Source of the DNA: Nautilus pompilius
Lineage: Eukaryota; Mollusca; Cephalopoda; Nautilida; Nautilidae
NCBI GenBank assembly: GCA_018389105.1
Contig: JACATO010002451.1
Coordinates: forward strand, 3,860,501-3,924,500
Length of the DNA: 64,000 nt
Direction: 5' to 3'
Below the pieces are notes generated by a model. The model was not told the DNA's origin, did not search any database, and saw only the letters and a program-made list of their open reading frames with translations. A program made the position numbers and the translations under genes. This document shows, piece after piece, positions 47,288-58,269 of the stretch (positions are counted from its first letter, which is position 1; every line of letters begins with the position of its first letter).

Positions 47288-47779
47288 CAGGGTGATCAGA
47301 AAGTTACTATGTAGTGGAGTATATTTATAATCATTTTTGATTCCTCTCCTTGTGATTTGTTGTTTTGTACTGTAGTTCCCAAAATGACCAACAGGTGTTG
47401 GCAGTAAATTTGCAAAAGCGATTGTAATTTTTGTGCAATGGTTCTTTCAACTGCCAAACGAATCTGTCTCATCAAGAAACTGTACTTGAATAATGGTAAA
47501 TACAACACAAGAGTTCAAAATGAGTTCTTACAGGAATTTCCTGATGCAAAACTTTTTAACAGAAAAGCTGTAAGAGCATTGATTAGCAAATTTGAAGATA
47601 TTGGTTCAGTTGAGGATTATCAATGATCAGGTAGGCCAAAAGTGTTGGACGTTTGAAATTTACTGCCAACGCCTGTTGGTAATTTTTGGAACTACAGGAC
47701 AAAATAACAGAGCACAAGGAGAGGAATAAAAAATGATTACAAATATTCTCCACTGCATAGTTACTTTTTGATCATCCTG
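47288..47779 (+). mobile_element. Mini-mariner, 492 bp, with about 124-bp terminal inverted repeats
   Basis: CAGGGTGATCAGAAAGTTAC at the left and GTTACTTTTTGATCATCCTG at the right start inverted repeats that extend to about 47,411 and from about 47,656. The element is flanked by TA. Between the repeats is the N-terminus of an IS630/Tc1/mariner-type transposase (47,438-47,626): MVLSTAKRICLIKKLYL, then a helix-turn-helix ending ALISKFEDIGSVEDYQ and a stop, with an SGRPK scrap after it. The catalytic domain has been deleted. The paralogous block at 55.45 kb lacks the element, confirming its borders. Confidence 0.88.
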
Positions 47780-47872
47780 TATATGGCTAAACTGGTATAT
47801 AGATATTATCAATACAGTATAATTATTGTTATTTTTCAATAGAAGAACAACTCTTGTGCCACAGCCGAGAAA

Positions 47873-47990
47873 ATGACAACTGATTACATGAACAACTTTG
47901 ACAGCTACAGTTTCCTTCAAGCGTTCTTCACCACTTTGACTCCTTACCATGAAACTGTGTTAAAATGGCTTCATGAGATTTTTTCTTTAG
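47873..47990 (+). CDS. Methyltransferase exon 1
   Basis: The ATG at 47,873 is the first in frame; an in-frame TAG lies 33 bases upstream. It encodes MTTDYMNNFDSYSFLQAFF through WLHEIFSL plus one base. NNMT-type proteins have FNPRDYLEKYY...LFKIF here. Donor TTTAG|GTTAGA is unusual at position +3 but keeps the phase with exon 2. Confidence 0.75.
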
Positions 47991-49566
47991 GTTAGAACTT
48001 TGTTTACTTTTCTTCCAAATGTCAACTGGTTAACTTATCAACTGAAGTAGGAATCTGTCCATCAGAAAAGGTTAATTTATAGCTGAAACCAAGTTCATTT
48101 TTATACATAAGCCTACAATAATAGTTTGGCTACCTGTTGTTATTGCAGTATGCCATTCTGTTGTGGAAAACAGCAAATAAATACAAACAATAGAGTGAGA
48201 AGTTAGCCAAGAGCCTCTTCCCCTGTTTGTCATCAAATCACTGAGATTTTGTTTCTCCTATATCCATGTGAGAGTTTTCATTATTTCCATCATATCGATG
48301 TGGTATGAACTGGTTGCTCTCAGGTTGATAATCTAGATGCTTCCACGGGTGCTTAGTTGGATTTTTATCATGGTGCTGGAAGAAGTTTAATACTTTGATT
48401 TCTTTCCAACACTAGTCAGACAAGATGTGACCTGCAGTGCCAACCTACTAAAGAATATAGGCATTTAATTTAACAGTACCTAAAATAGCAATATAAAATG
48501 CAAAATTGAAACCCTTACAATGACTCACATCTTCTTACTTGACCTTCATTTGAAGACTGTAAGATTGAAGGTCCCTGCTAGTTATTGCTCAAATCCAGGA
48601 GCAGCCTTTGTATAGAATTCTGAAACCTGGACTTATCGGAGAAAAGTACATGTTGACAGTATTCGAGAGTCTTGCTGGACTTGTTTATGACCAAAGTTTG
48701 AACGCATTTTATTCATATTAAACAGAAAGGGTTTCTTATTGGTACATTTCCTGTTTAGTAATGTTGGTGGAGATGAGAGACCATTCCTTTTTCTTAATTC
48801 CATTGATTAGGCAATGCCAGCAAAAGAATCTGGATGGGGAGTGCAGACATGGTGAGTTTTATCATACTCTTGTTGTCACTGTTAAAAGCCTTCCAGGTCT
48901 TTTTGTTGCTGTGTGGTGTTTGGTAAACTTCACGATACTATTTGCCACAGATTGACAAGAAATGTTAAGATTTTCTGTAATTTGTCCTTGACAGTGGCTA
49001 GTCTTTGAATGTTCTATAACATTAAATTGAGTAAACTGAGAGATATCACAGGGACTGATTGGCTCTTGTTATGATGAACTTGTTATTTGCCTATTTGGAG
49101 ATCTACATAATTAAAATAGGGATCAGTCAGTAACCAAATTAAGATGACTGGGCACTTTATAGTGCTAAATTCCATTGTATTTTGAAAATTAAGAAAGACT
49201 AACTTTTAAAATGATGTCATGGCACCTGCCTAGATCCTCTTCAATCAGAGAGGTAAAATACGAAAGGCCTATGGTTCATGATATTCCAAAGAGAACCACA
49301 TTACAATGTAGCATAATCTTTCTGAAAGCATCATGGTCAACAACAACCACAAAAAATAAATAATAAAATAGGTCCAGACTTGAAATGTGGTTATATTAGC
49401 AATGTTAATTTTATCTTTTCTGGTGTTTGGATGCAGTGTAGTATTATCATAGGATAAGGAATCTTAAATTAATGAGTTTTGATGTTGGTTGCTTGATCAG
49501 TCGATGGCTTAGTTTTAATTAAGTCTTACAGCTTCCAACATGTTTCACAAAAGTTAATTGAGGTGA

Positions 49567-49605
<39 letters not shown>

Positions 49606-52600
49606 CTAGTAACAGTGAGCTAATCTGACATTTGATATTTACATCAATAAGAACAGCAGGCAGCAGAAAAGTGTACTGCTCAAGCCCGATGTAAACAAGG
49701 GTATAGGTTTGAATCTTCCTGGATTTCAGTTGAATTTTATGAGGTAGCAAGGCATGCTTCACTTCTCTTTCCTGTACCATTTAGGATTTCTCTGAGGAAT
49801 GCAGTTTCTCCTCCTGTGTGTAAACGGATGATTTTTAGTACAGACTTTTTGCTTGCGGGCCTGCTTCATCACAACGTAGTATAACTGACCCTTTTCTTGG
49901 TTTCCTTTAATAGGAGGTTTGAGTGTTGGACTAACCACCTGGCCTTATACAAAATAGCAGTTGATTAAAAACACTCGGCAAAACTGGCAAGAGAAGGAAT
50001 TTCTATGTATACATTCAGCAAAATATTTGTGCAGAAAATGAAAAGAATGTCTCCATTGGAATACACTCCTCTTTTTTTTTTTGTTTTTGTTTTGGCATTG
50101 TCTAAAAAGAATGTTTATTTGCAAATACATACAAGACACACAAATTCTGCTGTACATACACTGTACAATTTTGTATGTAAAGGTATTTGAGGATAATTTT
50201 CAGAAAATAAGATTTAAATAATCCATTTGTATATGGAAAGAATTTTTAAAGTAGAATCCATCAATTCTATTAGAATTACACATTTATTCGTAATTTTTAA
50301 ATATATATTCCCAAATTTTTTTTATTTAAAGCAACATTTATTAAAATCAGTCAGATTTTTAATAATGTTACATCATTTTTTGATTAAAAAGTAAAGCTAA
50401 TATTAAATTTCTTTGAACTCGGAATTTCTAAGAATTTGTTCAGCTCCGTTAACTTTTGTTACCGTGTAGGAGATATAAGCGGAAGAACTCTGCTGGATGT
50501 GGGCACAGGACCGACCGTCTACAGCGCCATCAGCGCCGCTCCGTATTTTACAGACATCTACTTCAGCGACCTGGTGAAGGAGAACAGAGAGGTTCTGGCA
50601 AAATGGTGGAATGGAACTCTGGACCACGATTTCTCTCCCATGTTTGATGCAGTTTCTCTGTTGGAGAATTATAGGTTTGTATTGCTCTTACTATTTACAG
50701 ATTGCATCACTACTGAAACCAAGTATCTGCCACTAGTTTTAACATTGTTGTCAACTGCAAAGGGTGTTACCAAACAGACTGACTTACCTGCATGAGAAAA
50801 AAATGCTTGCTTAACAACTTACATTTTCCCCAGCACAAAGGACAGCATATTTATATTAATACAACGTCTGTCGAAAAAGTATCCGACTTTTTTTTTTTTT
50901 TTCCCGTGGGAAGTAATGATGTTAGGGAGGCGAAAGTGTGCATAGTGAGAGCCGCATGCCTTCGTGCGCATGCGTGGTTTTTGGCAGGCTCGCTGGATGG
51001 GTCAGTCGCTGTCAGGTGGCCATCGTGTGAGATGCTAGACTAATTACTCATCCCATTTTCATTTCGCCCGTGATGACGGAATGTGTGGAGCAACGATCTT
51101 GCATCAAGTTTTGCCAGAAGCTTGGAGATGCCCAAGCGGAAACAATTCGCAAAATTCAACAAGTTTTTGGTGACAATGCCATGGATGTTACCCAAATTAA
51201 AGGTCGATACAACAGGTTCAAAGATGGCCGCACACCGGTGGAGAGTGACCAGTGTTCCGGGAGGCCGTCAACAAGCCGCAATGCAGTTATCGAGAAAGTG
51301 CGGACTTGATAATGGAGGATCGTCATTCAGTGGTGCGGGAAATTGGTGACAGGGTTGGGATCAGTAAAGATTCTGCACATGCAATTTTAAAGGAGGATTT
51401 GGGCTTCGCAGAGTTTCAGCGAATTTTGTGCCTGAGCTGTTTTCTCAGGAACAACAACAACTTCGTCTTGAGATTGTGCAGGACCTGCTGGATACTGCCA
51501 ACAGGGATCCTGAGTTACAGAATACTGTGATAACTGGAGATGAGACGTAGTGTACGGGTACGACCCGGAAACCAAAGCTCAGTCATTACAGTGGAACCCC
51601 TCCCCAAACGTGGCCAAGGTCCAGAGCAAAATCAAGGTGATGCTGACCGTTTTCTTCCACTACCGAGGCGTTGTGCATCACGAATACGCACCAGAAGGAC
51701 AAACAGTTACAAAGGAATCCTATCAGGAAGTCCTCCGACGTCTTCGTGATGCAGTTCGGCGCAAGAGACCGGGTCTCCTGTGGGCCTCGCCAAACTGGCA
51801 GCTGTATCCTGACAACGCCCTGGCTCATTCAACGCAGCTGATCCAAGGTTTCTTGGCAAAGAAAGGCATTTTGCACATTCGCCAGGCTCCCTACTCTCCA
51901 TACATTGCTTCTCCTGACTTCTGATTGTTCCCAAAAATGTAGATGCCACTGAAAGGCTCCCGCTATGAGAGCTGAGAGGACATCATGCAGAATGCAACAG
52001 CAGAGCTGAGAACAATTCTGGGAGAAGCATTCCAGACGAGCTTCGAACAGTGGAAAGATCACTGGGCTAAGTGTGTGGAGGCACAAGGGGCCCACTTCGA
52101 AGGGGATTAGCAATTGAACCCCACCAAGTATGTAATTTTTTTTTTCCTAGTCTAAGGTCGGATACTTTTTTCGACAGACCTCGTATTAGAAATAAATGAA
52201 TAGTAATTTGCTTAAATGGCATGCACAATGTGTTTTACTATGCATATTCCAGAAGAATGACAAGAGAGATGGAAGAAGAGATACGACAAAAGTTAAGAGC
52301 CGTTCTGTACTGTGACGTCAGACAGGACCATCCCTTGGCCCCTTCCGTTCTCAAACCGGTCGATGCTGTTGTCACGGCATTTTGTCTTGAATCTGCAGCA
52401 ACCGACATCGACGACTACCGGAGAATTGTGCGAAGAGTTGTTTCCCTTGTGAAACTTGGCGGCTGGGTGGTTGCTATGCAGTTCTATGAAGAAACATACT
52501 ACTGTTTTGGTGGCACTGTTTTTAAAATAGCTTATCTCCTGTTGGATGACATGCGAAGAGCTTGGGAGGAATCTGGGATTGATGTGAAAATCTGGAAAAT

Positions 52601-52676
52601 AAAATTATTGGAGCTGCCAAAAGATATTTGTGACCCTGAAGGCATCTTTGTTTTGGCTGGTAACAGAAAATTCTAA
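47873..52676 (+). CDS. NNMT/PNMT/INMT-like SAM-dependent methyltransferase, 3 exons
   Basis: Exons 47,873-47,990, 50,470-50,674 and 52,253-52,676 join in phase (1, then 2) to give 248 residues with no stop. The family transfers a methyl group from S-adenosylmethionine to small amines (nicotinamide, tryptamine, phenylethanolamine). The substrate here cannot be told. Residues about 7-39 (NNFDSYSFLQAFF...WLHEIFSL) form the N-terminal cap helices. LLDVGTGPTVYSAISA is motif I (SAM binding), followed by FSDLVKENREVLAKWW. VVTAFCLESAATDIDDYRRI and LVKLGGWVV are the later family motifs. Vertebrate NNMT is about 264 residues, so the length is near normal. A mariner lies in intron 2 and a mini-mariner just upstream. 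Confidence 0.85.
47991..50469 (+). other. Methyltransferase intron 1
   Basis: 2.5 kb containing the ATT microsatellite. Otherwise AT-rich with no element or gene that I can identify. Confidence 0.6.
49567..49605 (+). repeat. (ATT)n microsatellite
   Basis: About 13 ATT units in intron 1 of the methyltransferase gene; on the minus strand it reads as a poly-Asn run. Confidence 0.95.
50470..50674 (+). CDS. Methyltransferase exon 2 (SAM-binding motif I)
   Basis: 205 bp, phase 1 to phase 2, acceptor ACCGTGTAG|GA, donor ATAG|GTTTGT. It encodes GDISGRTLLDVGTGPTVYSA and continues to LDHDFSPMFDAVSLLENY. The minus-strand paralogue has an exon of exactly the same length at 62,859-63,063. Confidence 0.88.
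50862..52183 (+). mobile_element. mariner element, 1,322 bp, in methyltransferase intron 2
   Basis: The ends CAACGTCTGTCGAAAAAGTA and TACTTTTTTCGACAGACCTCG are inverted repeats of about 27 bp, with TA on both sides. Size and layout are those of a full-length mariner. The transposase reads in the same direction as the host gene. Confidence 0.9.
51070..52110 (+). pseudogene. mariner transposase, frameshifted and with stops
   Basis: It starts MTECVEQRSCIKFCQKLGDA with the first HTH; the SGRPST linker is intact. After TGA at about 51,307 and a frame change come VREIGDRVGISKDSAHAIL (second HTH), NTVITGDET (first catalytic Asp) followed by a stop, then YGYDPETKAQSLQW and YPDNALAHST (second Asp). 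YSPYIASPDF ends the DD34D block, again followed by a stop, and the frame ends AQGAHFEGD. At least three stops and one or two frameshifts mean no full-length protein is made. Confidence 0.85.
52253..52676 (+). CDS. Methyltransferase exon 3 (terminal exon)
   Basis: Acceptor ATTCCAG|A, entered in phase 2. It encodes RMTREMEEEIRQKLRAVLYC, DVRQDHPLAPSVLKPVDAVV, LVKLGGWVVAMQFYEETYYC and LLDDMRRAWEESGIDVK, and ends AGNRKF with TAA at 52,676. The layout matches the large last exon of vertebrate NNMT and INMT. Confidence 0.87.
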
Positions 52677-54754
52677 AATAGTTTGTTTTCCAAAAACTGC
52701 TGATGGAAGGCAACTTTTAAAAAATAATTAAACAAAATTTATTTTAAAATATATTTAATTTAGGAAATCAATTAAAAATGATGTTAGCTGCACAGATTAC
52801 ATTAGCAAAATAGCTGATTCTGCTTTCAAGGAAGATAAAGAATGCTTGTAATCAACTTTGTTTTGGTCTTTTTGATCTTAGTAGTCTGTGAAGTAAAAAT
52901 TGGTTCATTAGTTTATCCAGAAGTTGGTGAAGTTTAAGGTAGTCCAAGAAATAATCAGAGAACTTGGTTAGATCTCACTTTTCAGATTCATCCATCTTGT
53001 ATTGGTGACCTTTCCAGGAACTCTGGAGATTTTGTTGACAGTTTAATCGAATGAAAACTGGTGTTTAGGATATCACCAGACGCTGATGCTCTTTCCTCCA
53101 CACAAGTAGGTAGCTGTCATAATGTTGACCAGCATTTACTGCGTTCATAGATTCTGCCAAGCTTTACAAGCCAACCAGTGAAAGGTGATTACAGAAAGAC
53201 GGGGAGTTCTTAACACTATTTTTGCATTAAAAGTTAAGGCAGTGAGAATGCCTCGAGTTAGTCAGGTAGGCTGCTCGAAAATGTACCAGAAATTGTAAGC
53301 ATTTACTAAAAAATTACTGCAACAACGTTACCTTTTAAAATAATAAATCTGATTAATTCTCCTAATCTGACACTGTAGGAAAAGGTCAATCCTACATCAT
53401 CTCTAATGACTGACTTTCCATCAAAGGAAACTGATCAAATGTATAAAATTAAATTTTGATAAAGAGCAGAGGAGGTACTTTTCAAATAATGTTTTATTTG
53501 CATTAGTTTACTCTCTTTGTATAAATATGCAAAATTGTTCTCATAAGTCTCTTTGTTTTTTGTCTTCTCAATACATTAACTCAGTGCATAACGTGTGTAA
53601 TAGATCATCATTGTCTGAAACTAATTTGAAATAAAAAACATCGGACAGTAGAAAGCCACTGTAAGTTAGCCATAGTTCTTACAACTAAAGTTTGCATTGT
53701 TTGTACTTAATTTTATGGGAATGACTGGGCCCTTGCTGATTTTTGTGTTGAGGAAGAAAAATACAAAAATAGAATAATGGGAAAATAATCAAAGTAACGA
53801 GAAATAGGAGATGAACTGACCTGATGTGGAGAGAAGAAAAAGATAGCAGATAATCGAATAAGCAGAATTATTTCAACTGTATGGAATTCATAACTAAAGT
53901 ATATAACTTTTCTTTTGGTTGGTTGGTTTCTCTTTTAAAACAACAGTCTTAATGTGTGTGGTGTATCAGTCACATTGAAGGACTCACTGGTGATCTTGCT
54001 TCTATAGGTTTTGAGTACTGAAAGTTCATGAGATTCTAGGCTTAATATTTGTTGGTCTCTTGTTATCACTTGTAGTTCTGTTGTATTGGTTTAATGTTGA
54101 GGATTGTTGCCAAGATATTGTAGGGTTGGGGTGGTGGTGGTGGTGTTGTGCTAGGCTAACTAGTGTACTGTCAACAAGTGTTCCAGTCTTTGGGAGGAAG
54201 GCATTCAGTGTAATGAGGTAGAACCTACATTATCACCCATTGCTTTAAGTGAAATTACTGTTTTAATTTGAGAGCTAAACATTGCATCTCATGAAATAAT
54301 GTTTTTTTTTACCATAAATACAAATTATCAGTTGCCCATGAAGAGGGTGTACTATCACATAAATATTCTGCAAAGCAGTCATGGAAAAATGCAAGCCCAA
54401 TAGATGGGATGGTGTTGTCCAGAATTATCTCTAGCCAACCCAGATACAAAAGTATATTGCAGAAGCAACTCGGGCAGCTAGCAGTGATATCATGTGGGGA
54501 TCAGTGCTTTATGACATCTTTGCCATTCTCTCTTCCTGCTGTTGGTTGCAGATAGGTTGAAATGTGATTAGTTAGGGCTGCAATCTTCTTTTTCTTTCCA
54601 TTGACTATTTCCCCCTTCACAGACATCACTGCTGGCAGAATTTCTTTTTCATTGCACAGGAGTTTGTTTTCACAGGTCTCTTCCAGATGTGGGTTAATAA
54701 AATTATGATGCTTAGTCTGCATGTGTGAGGTGGGATGTGTTGGTGTAATGATAC
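52677..54754. other. 3' flank of methyltransferase gene, nothing recognised
   Basis: About 2 kb of AT-rich sequence with a GGTGGTGGTGGTG run near 54,130. No ORF with family similarity. Confidence 0.45.
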
Positions 54755-55445
54755 TGTGGAAGGTGTTATGCCAGGAGTGATTATTTGTTTACTGTGGAGA
54801 TACTGATTTTAAAGAAAACACACCAATTTTTATAAAATCATCTTAATTATGCAAATTTCTTACATCATGCGCATGCATATTATGTTGGCTTTTGGTCTTG
54901 TACCATCTTGTGCTGTTCGGATAGGATTTTCATTTTCAGAAAAGGGTGATGCTGCAACTGCACATGACTAGTTAGGACATCTCTATAGACAGCAGTCCTG
55001 GTCATTGACCTAAGCTATCCTCAATGGAAAGCTAGTCCAATCAGTGAAGGTGATGACCTACAGTGACTCGAGTTACAGAAAGAAGCAAGACCACAAAAGG
55101 TTAAGTGTAACTGTTATATTCTGCGGTGAAAAATACATTTTTTCTTGAGCAGTACACTACGGCGGATGAAAGATGTCCTAGCAGTCTGCATCGTCCAACA
55201 AAAGCAATTGTATATGACAACTTAAATTCCTTAATAATCTGAAAGACAAATACATTAAGCAGATTGACTTGTGGGAATATTACTTTTTTTAGAATGCTAA
55301 CTTTCTTGATGTTGACCATATGTTTATATGGGTCTCAAGGGTTATTCACATTATGCCATCAGCATCCAAATTGGATAAATGAGTTGTTGCTCTATTTTAT
55401 CTTTTGTAAATTAGTTTTACATTTGTTTGTTGGTTACCAAACATG
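54755..55445. repeat. Duplicated block, copy A'
   Basis: Direct-orientation, diverged copy of 46,625-47,270. It is followed by AAATTATATAGCCAAACT, which aligns with the two sides of the mini-mariner joined together (AAAATA and TATATGGCTAAACT). An exon-1-like remnant begins about 100 bases further on, the same spacing as in copy A once the mini-mariner is subtracted. Confidence 0.6.
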
Positions 55446-55546
55446 ATTAAAAATTATATAGCCAAACTCGCGAGAACTGTTATGATATAATTCAGAGATA
55501 TTAATGATTCATAATAGATATTGTCGTATTTTCCCTCCTCCTGCTG

Positions 55547-55597
55547 ATGTCTGATTACGTGAATTTTGAGTGTGTTACCTGGTACAACGGTAAGTGA
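55547..55597 (+). pseudogene. Remnant of duplicated methyltransferase exon 1
   Basis: ATG opens MSDYVNFECVTWYN and stops after 16 codons. The intact gene opens MTTDYMNNFDSYSFLQ. Similarity alone is weak; position relative to the duplicated flank makes it credible. No exon 2 or 3 follows on this strand. Confidence 0.42.
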
Positions 55598-56339
55598 CAT
55601 GCGTCTTGGGGAACATCGCATTAAAATTTGACAGGGAGACATGACCTCTCTGGATGACCTCTAGATGACCCTGCCCGCTCCTTATCTTCCACCTAGATGT
55701 CTAATGTAAGCATAATTGCTAATATGCCAATTTCGGTCATATACCTTCATTCATTTATGTGGGTGACTGTATAAATGTGGCAGGGAGTTTAAATGCAATT
55801 TCTATTATTCATAACAAAAAAATGACATCTAAGCTGAGTTTACCTCCGTCAGGTAAAGAGACACTAATTAGTAAAGTGTCTTAAGAAGTCTCATGTATGA
55901 AATGACACCTTTACGTTGTTTGAATGCCTTTGTCTTCTCGGCGGACATCTGAAATTTCCCAGCGCTGATCTAGAAGCGTAAGACGTGAGGAAATTAGTCT
56001 TAGAGTTAAAGCAATTTGTCTACGAGTCAAGGTAAGAAAACCCCACTAGAACACTTCATTTGAGATGTGGTAGAACAGACTCGACCAGCTGGTGAAGAGA
56101 CCGAGAAAAGAGAAGGCACCCCCAAACAGGCTCCGTCCCTACTGGGATTTATCAACCGTGACAGTCCGAGGACCATTGATTCTAGATAAAGTCTCATGAA
56201 AGTCACCTGCACGTTTACTTTACGGTGTTGTATGTACGATGTCTTGATTAAAAGTAAGTGACTAATATCAACGAATCGAGGTAAAAGTTAGTTTTACTTT
56301 GTCTTGTATTTCAAAATACTAAACCGTCCAAAAGTGGTG

Positions 56340-57480
56340 TATGTTTAATCGACCTTGGGGCACTTTTGTGTGTGTAGACGACAGGCGGGTACGCGGGCAG
56401 CAACTGAATACCAGGATCAGGGCCGACGCCTCCAGGATGCGGCGGCTGCTTGACCAGAGACGCTGAAAGATCTGTGTCATCTTCTCCTATCCGGAAAATT
56501 TTGTATTGCGGTTTGTTAAGAATCGCTGCAGCAGCAGCAGCAGCAGCCGGAGAGCTTAATTCCCGCCTTGAAAGCGAGTGAACGAGAACTGGTACATTTC
56601 AGTTACCGGAAGTTGCTCGCTTAACTCTTGGATGACTGAAGAGCATCGCTGGGGTCAGCATCTTGTATATTGCCGTCCAAACGGCGAAGCCGGGCAGGTT
56701 CTTTCCTCGCTGCGAACCTAAACTGGCCACCCACAAGACCTTCCGACCCTTAGGCTTATGGGCAAAGTAATTATATTTACTTTCATTTTTAATTATTTAA
56801 AGTTATAAGAAATCTGATGTAGATCGCAGGTTCAAAAAACTTCTGTCCACCGTCTTGAAAGACGCGCGCCCATTTAAGCAGACAGAACCTAAATGTTCAT
56901 CCGAACACAGGCAAACAAAGCTAATTGAAACAAAAGGGTTGAGAACCCAGTCTTTCAAGATCTGTTAAACACTCGAGTCTAATAGCGACCACTTAAAATA
57001 TCCTTATCTCAATAACCCTTCTAAAGTTTGGACGCCAAATTTGAGGTGATACAATCGCGCACTCTGATGTGAACCGAGCCCGAGCTGGCCCCGTATTCAC
57101 TTGTATAGTAGAACTATATAGAGCCGGGTAAATCTCCAGAACTGATGTAATTTTGCAGGTGGTGATGGACTAAGTAAGGTTGACAATTCCGAAGAACGTT
57201 CCATCCACCTCTGACCGCAATGGCTGGGGTGTTGAGAAGAGGTGGTCGTTCCAGTAGGCTTGGTGGTCAAAGAATACTCGACTCGATATCTTCCAGCCGC
57301 TCGTATTCGCCCACGTGCTTTGATCGAACCTCGTAATAGATCAGTATTGCTGCCAGGATGAGGCGGTGCGACCAATCACCCAACCTAGGGGTGGAGCTCG
57401 AACCACCGTCAATTGCCTCAGGTGAAATTGTTCTTCGTGAGAGCTAATCGATGCTGCTTGATTAAAAAAAACACACGAGT
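56340..57480. other. GC-richer stretch with a CAG run, no gene recognised
   Basis: GC and CpG rise here relative to the flanks, with (CAG)6 at about 56,525-56,545. Short ORFs on both strands (for example 57,097-57,375 minus) resemble no known family. A minus-strand frame with PPHPGG and PPVVYTH near 56,400 is proline-rich but lacks supporting splice sites. It could be an untranslated first exon or promoter. Confidence 0.3.
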
Positions 57481-57779
57481 GCGCTTCTGAGGTCTGTCCC
57501 CCCCCCAAAGAACCGTAGGACCAGAGAGGACTTCAGTAACGTGAGCTACTGTAGACTTTGTCTCCCTTACTCTAAAATAGATTCCCTTATATACATACAC
57601 TTGTAGAATTTAATAAAATTAATTTTTGTTCCTTTATAGTGTATCGTTATCAAAGAAAGTACACGTATTTACTATAAAAGAAAATAAATAGATTACAAAG
57701 AATATAATATACGATTGAATGTGAAGAGGATTTAGATAATAGGAGAGTTAGAAATTAACCTAGCAGTATACAATGGTTA

Positions 57780-58265
57780 TCAGACATTACAGGCGAAATC
57801 GCTTAATTACCACAGGTTTTGATAAAAGGGGAATTTCTATAAAGCGGAATCCGCCAATAAAATCGAGGTTGGTGCATGATAATTTGTATACGTATGTGTC
57901 TTAAATTTTTTGTACAATTTTTATGTCGCGTTTGTTTTTGGTTCATGCAGAAAAGAAACTCATGGTTTTAAAGTTTCTTAATGAAAACAAGAAGTCATTC
58001 ATTTCCGTATTTCCCCTTCCTGCGCATACATTTTTAACTGGTTGAATCAACGCAAAAACCCGCAGCGCAGACTCTATTTTCCAGATTTTTGGTATTTCTA
58101 GTTCTGGCTCCTCTTCCTTACTTCCTTTTCAACATCTGTCACATACTCTTTCAGTGAAGATACTGTTTCAGCATCAGTCGTCTCTCCACAAATGTCAGAG
58201 TCATCATCCATTGAAACAAGGAGATCAAACTCCGCTTCTGCAGGTATACATGTATGCGCTTTGTG
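57780..58265 (-). pseudogene. Possible Tigger-like element relic
   Basis: The minus strand from 58,250 reads AEFDLLVSMDDDSDICGE and then VSSLKEYVTDVEKEVRKRS, an acidic tail like that of Tigger transposases. Another frame gives KIESALRVFALIQPV and SLRNFKTMSFF. At about 57,820-57,875 the plus strand has AAAGCGGAATCCGCC and AATCGAGG, typical of Tigger terminal repeats. The orientation of that repeat does not fit a simple 3' end for this ORF, so more than one fragment may be present. Confidence 0.35.
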
Positions 58266-58269
58266 ATGA

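Noticed and set aside
48240..48960. Short ORFs in methyltransferase intron 1
   Set aside because: No family match and no consistent frame or splice sites.
50456..50647. Alternative-frame ORF over methyltransferase exon 2
   Set aside because: Shadow of the conserved frame with the SAM motif.
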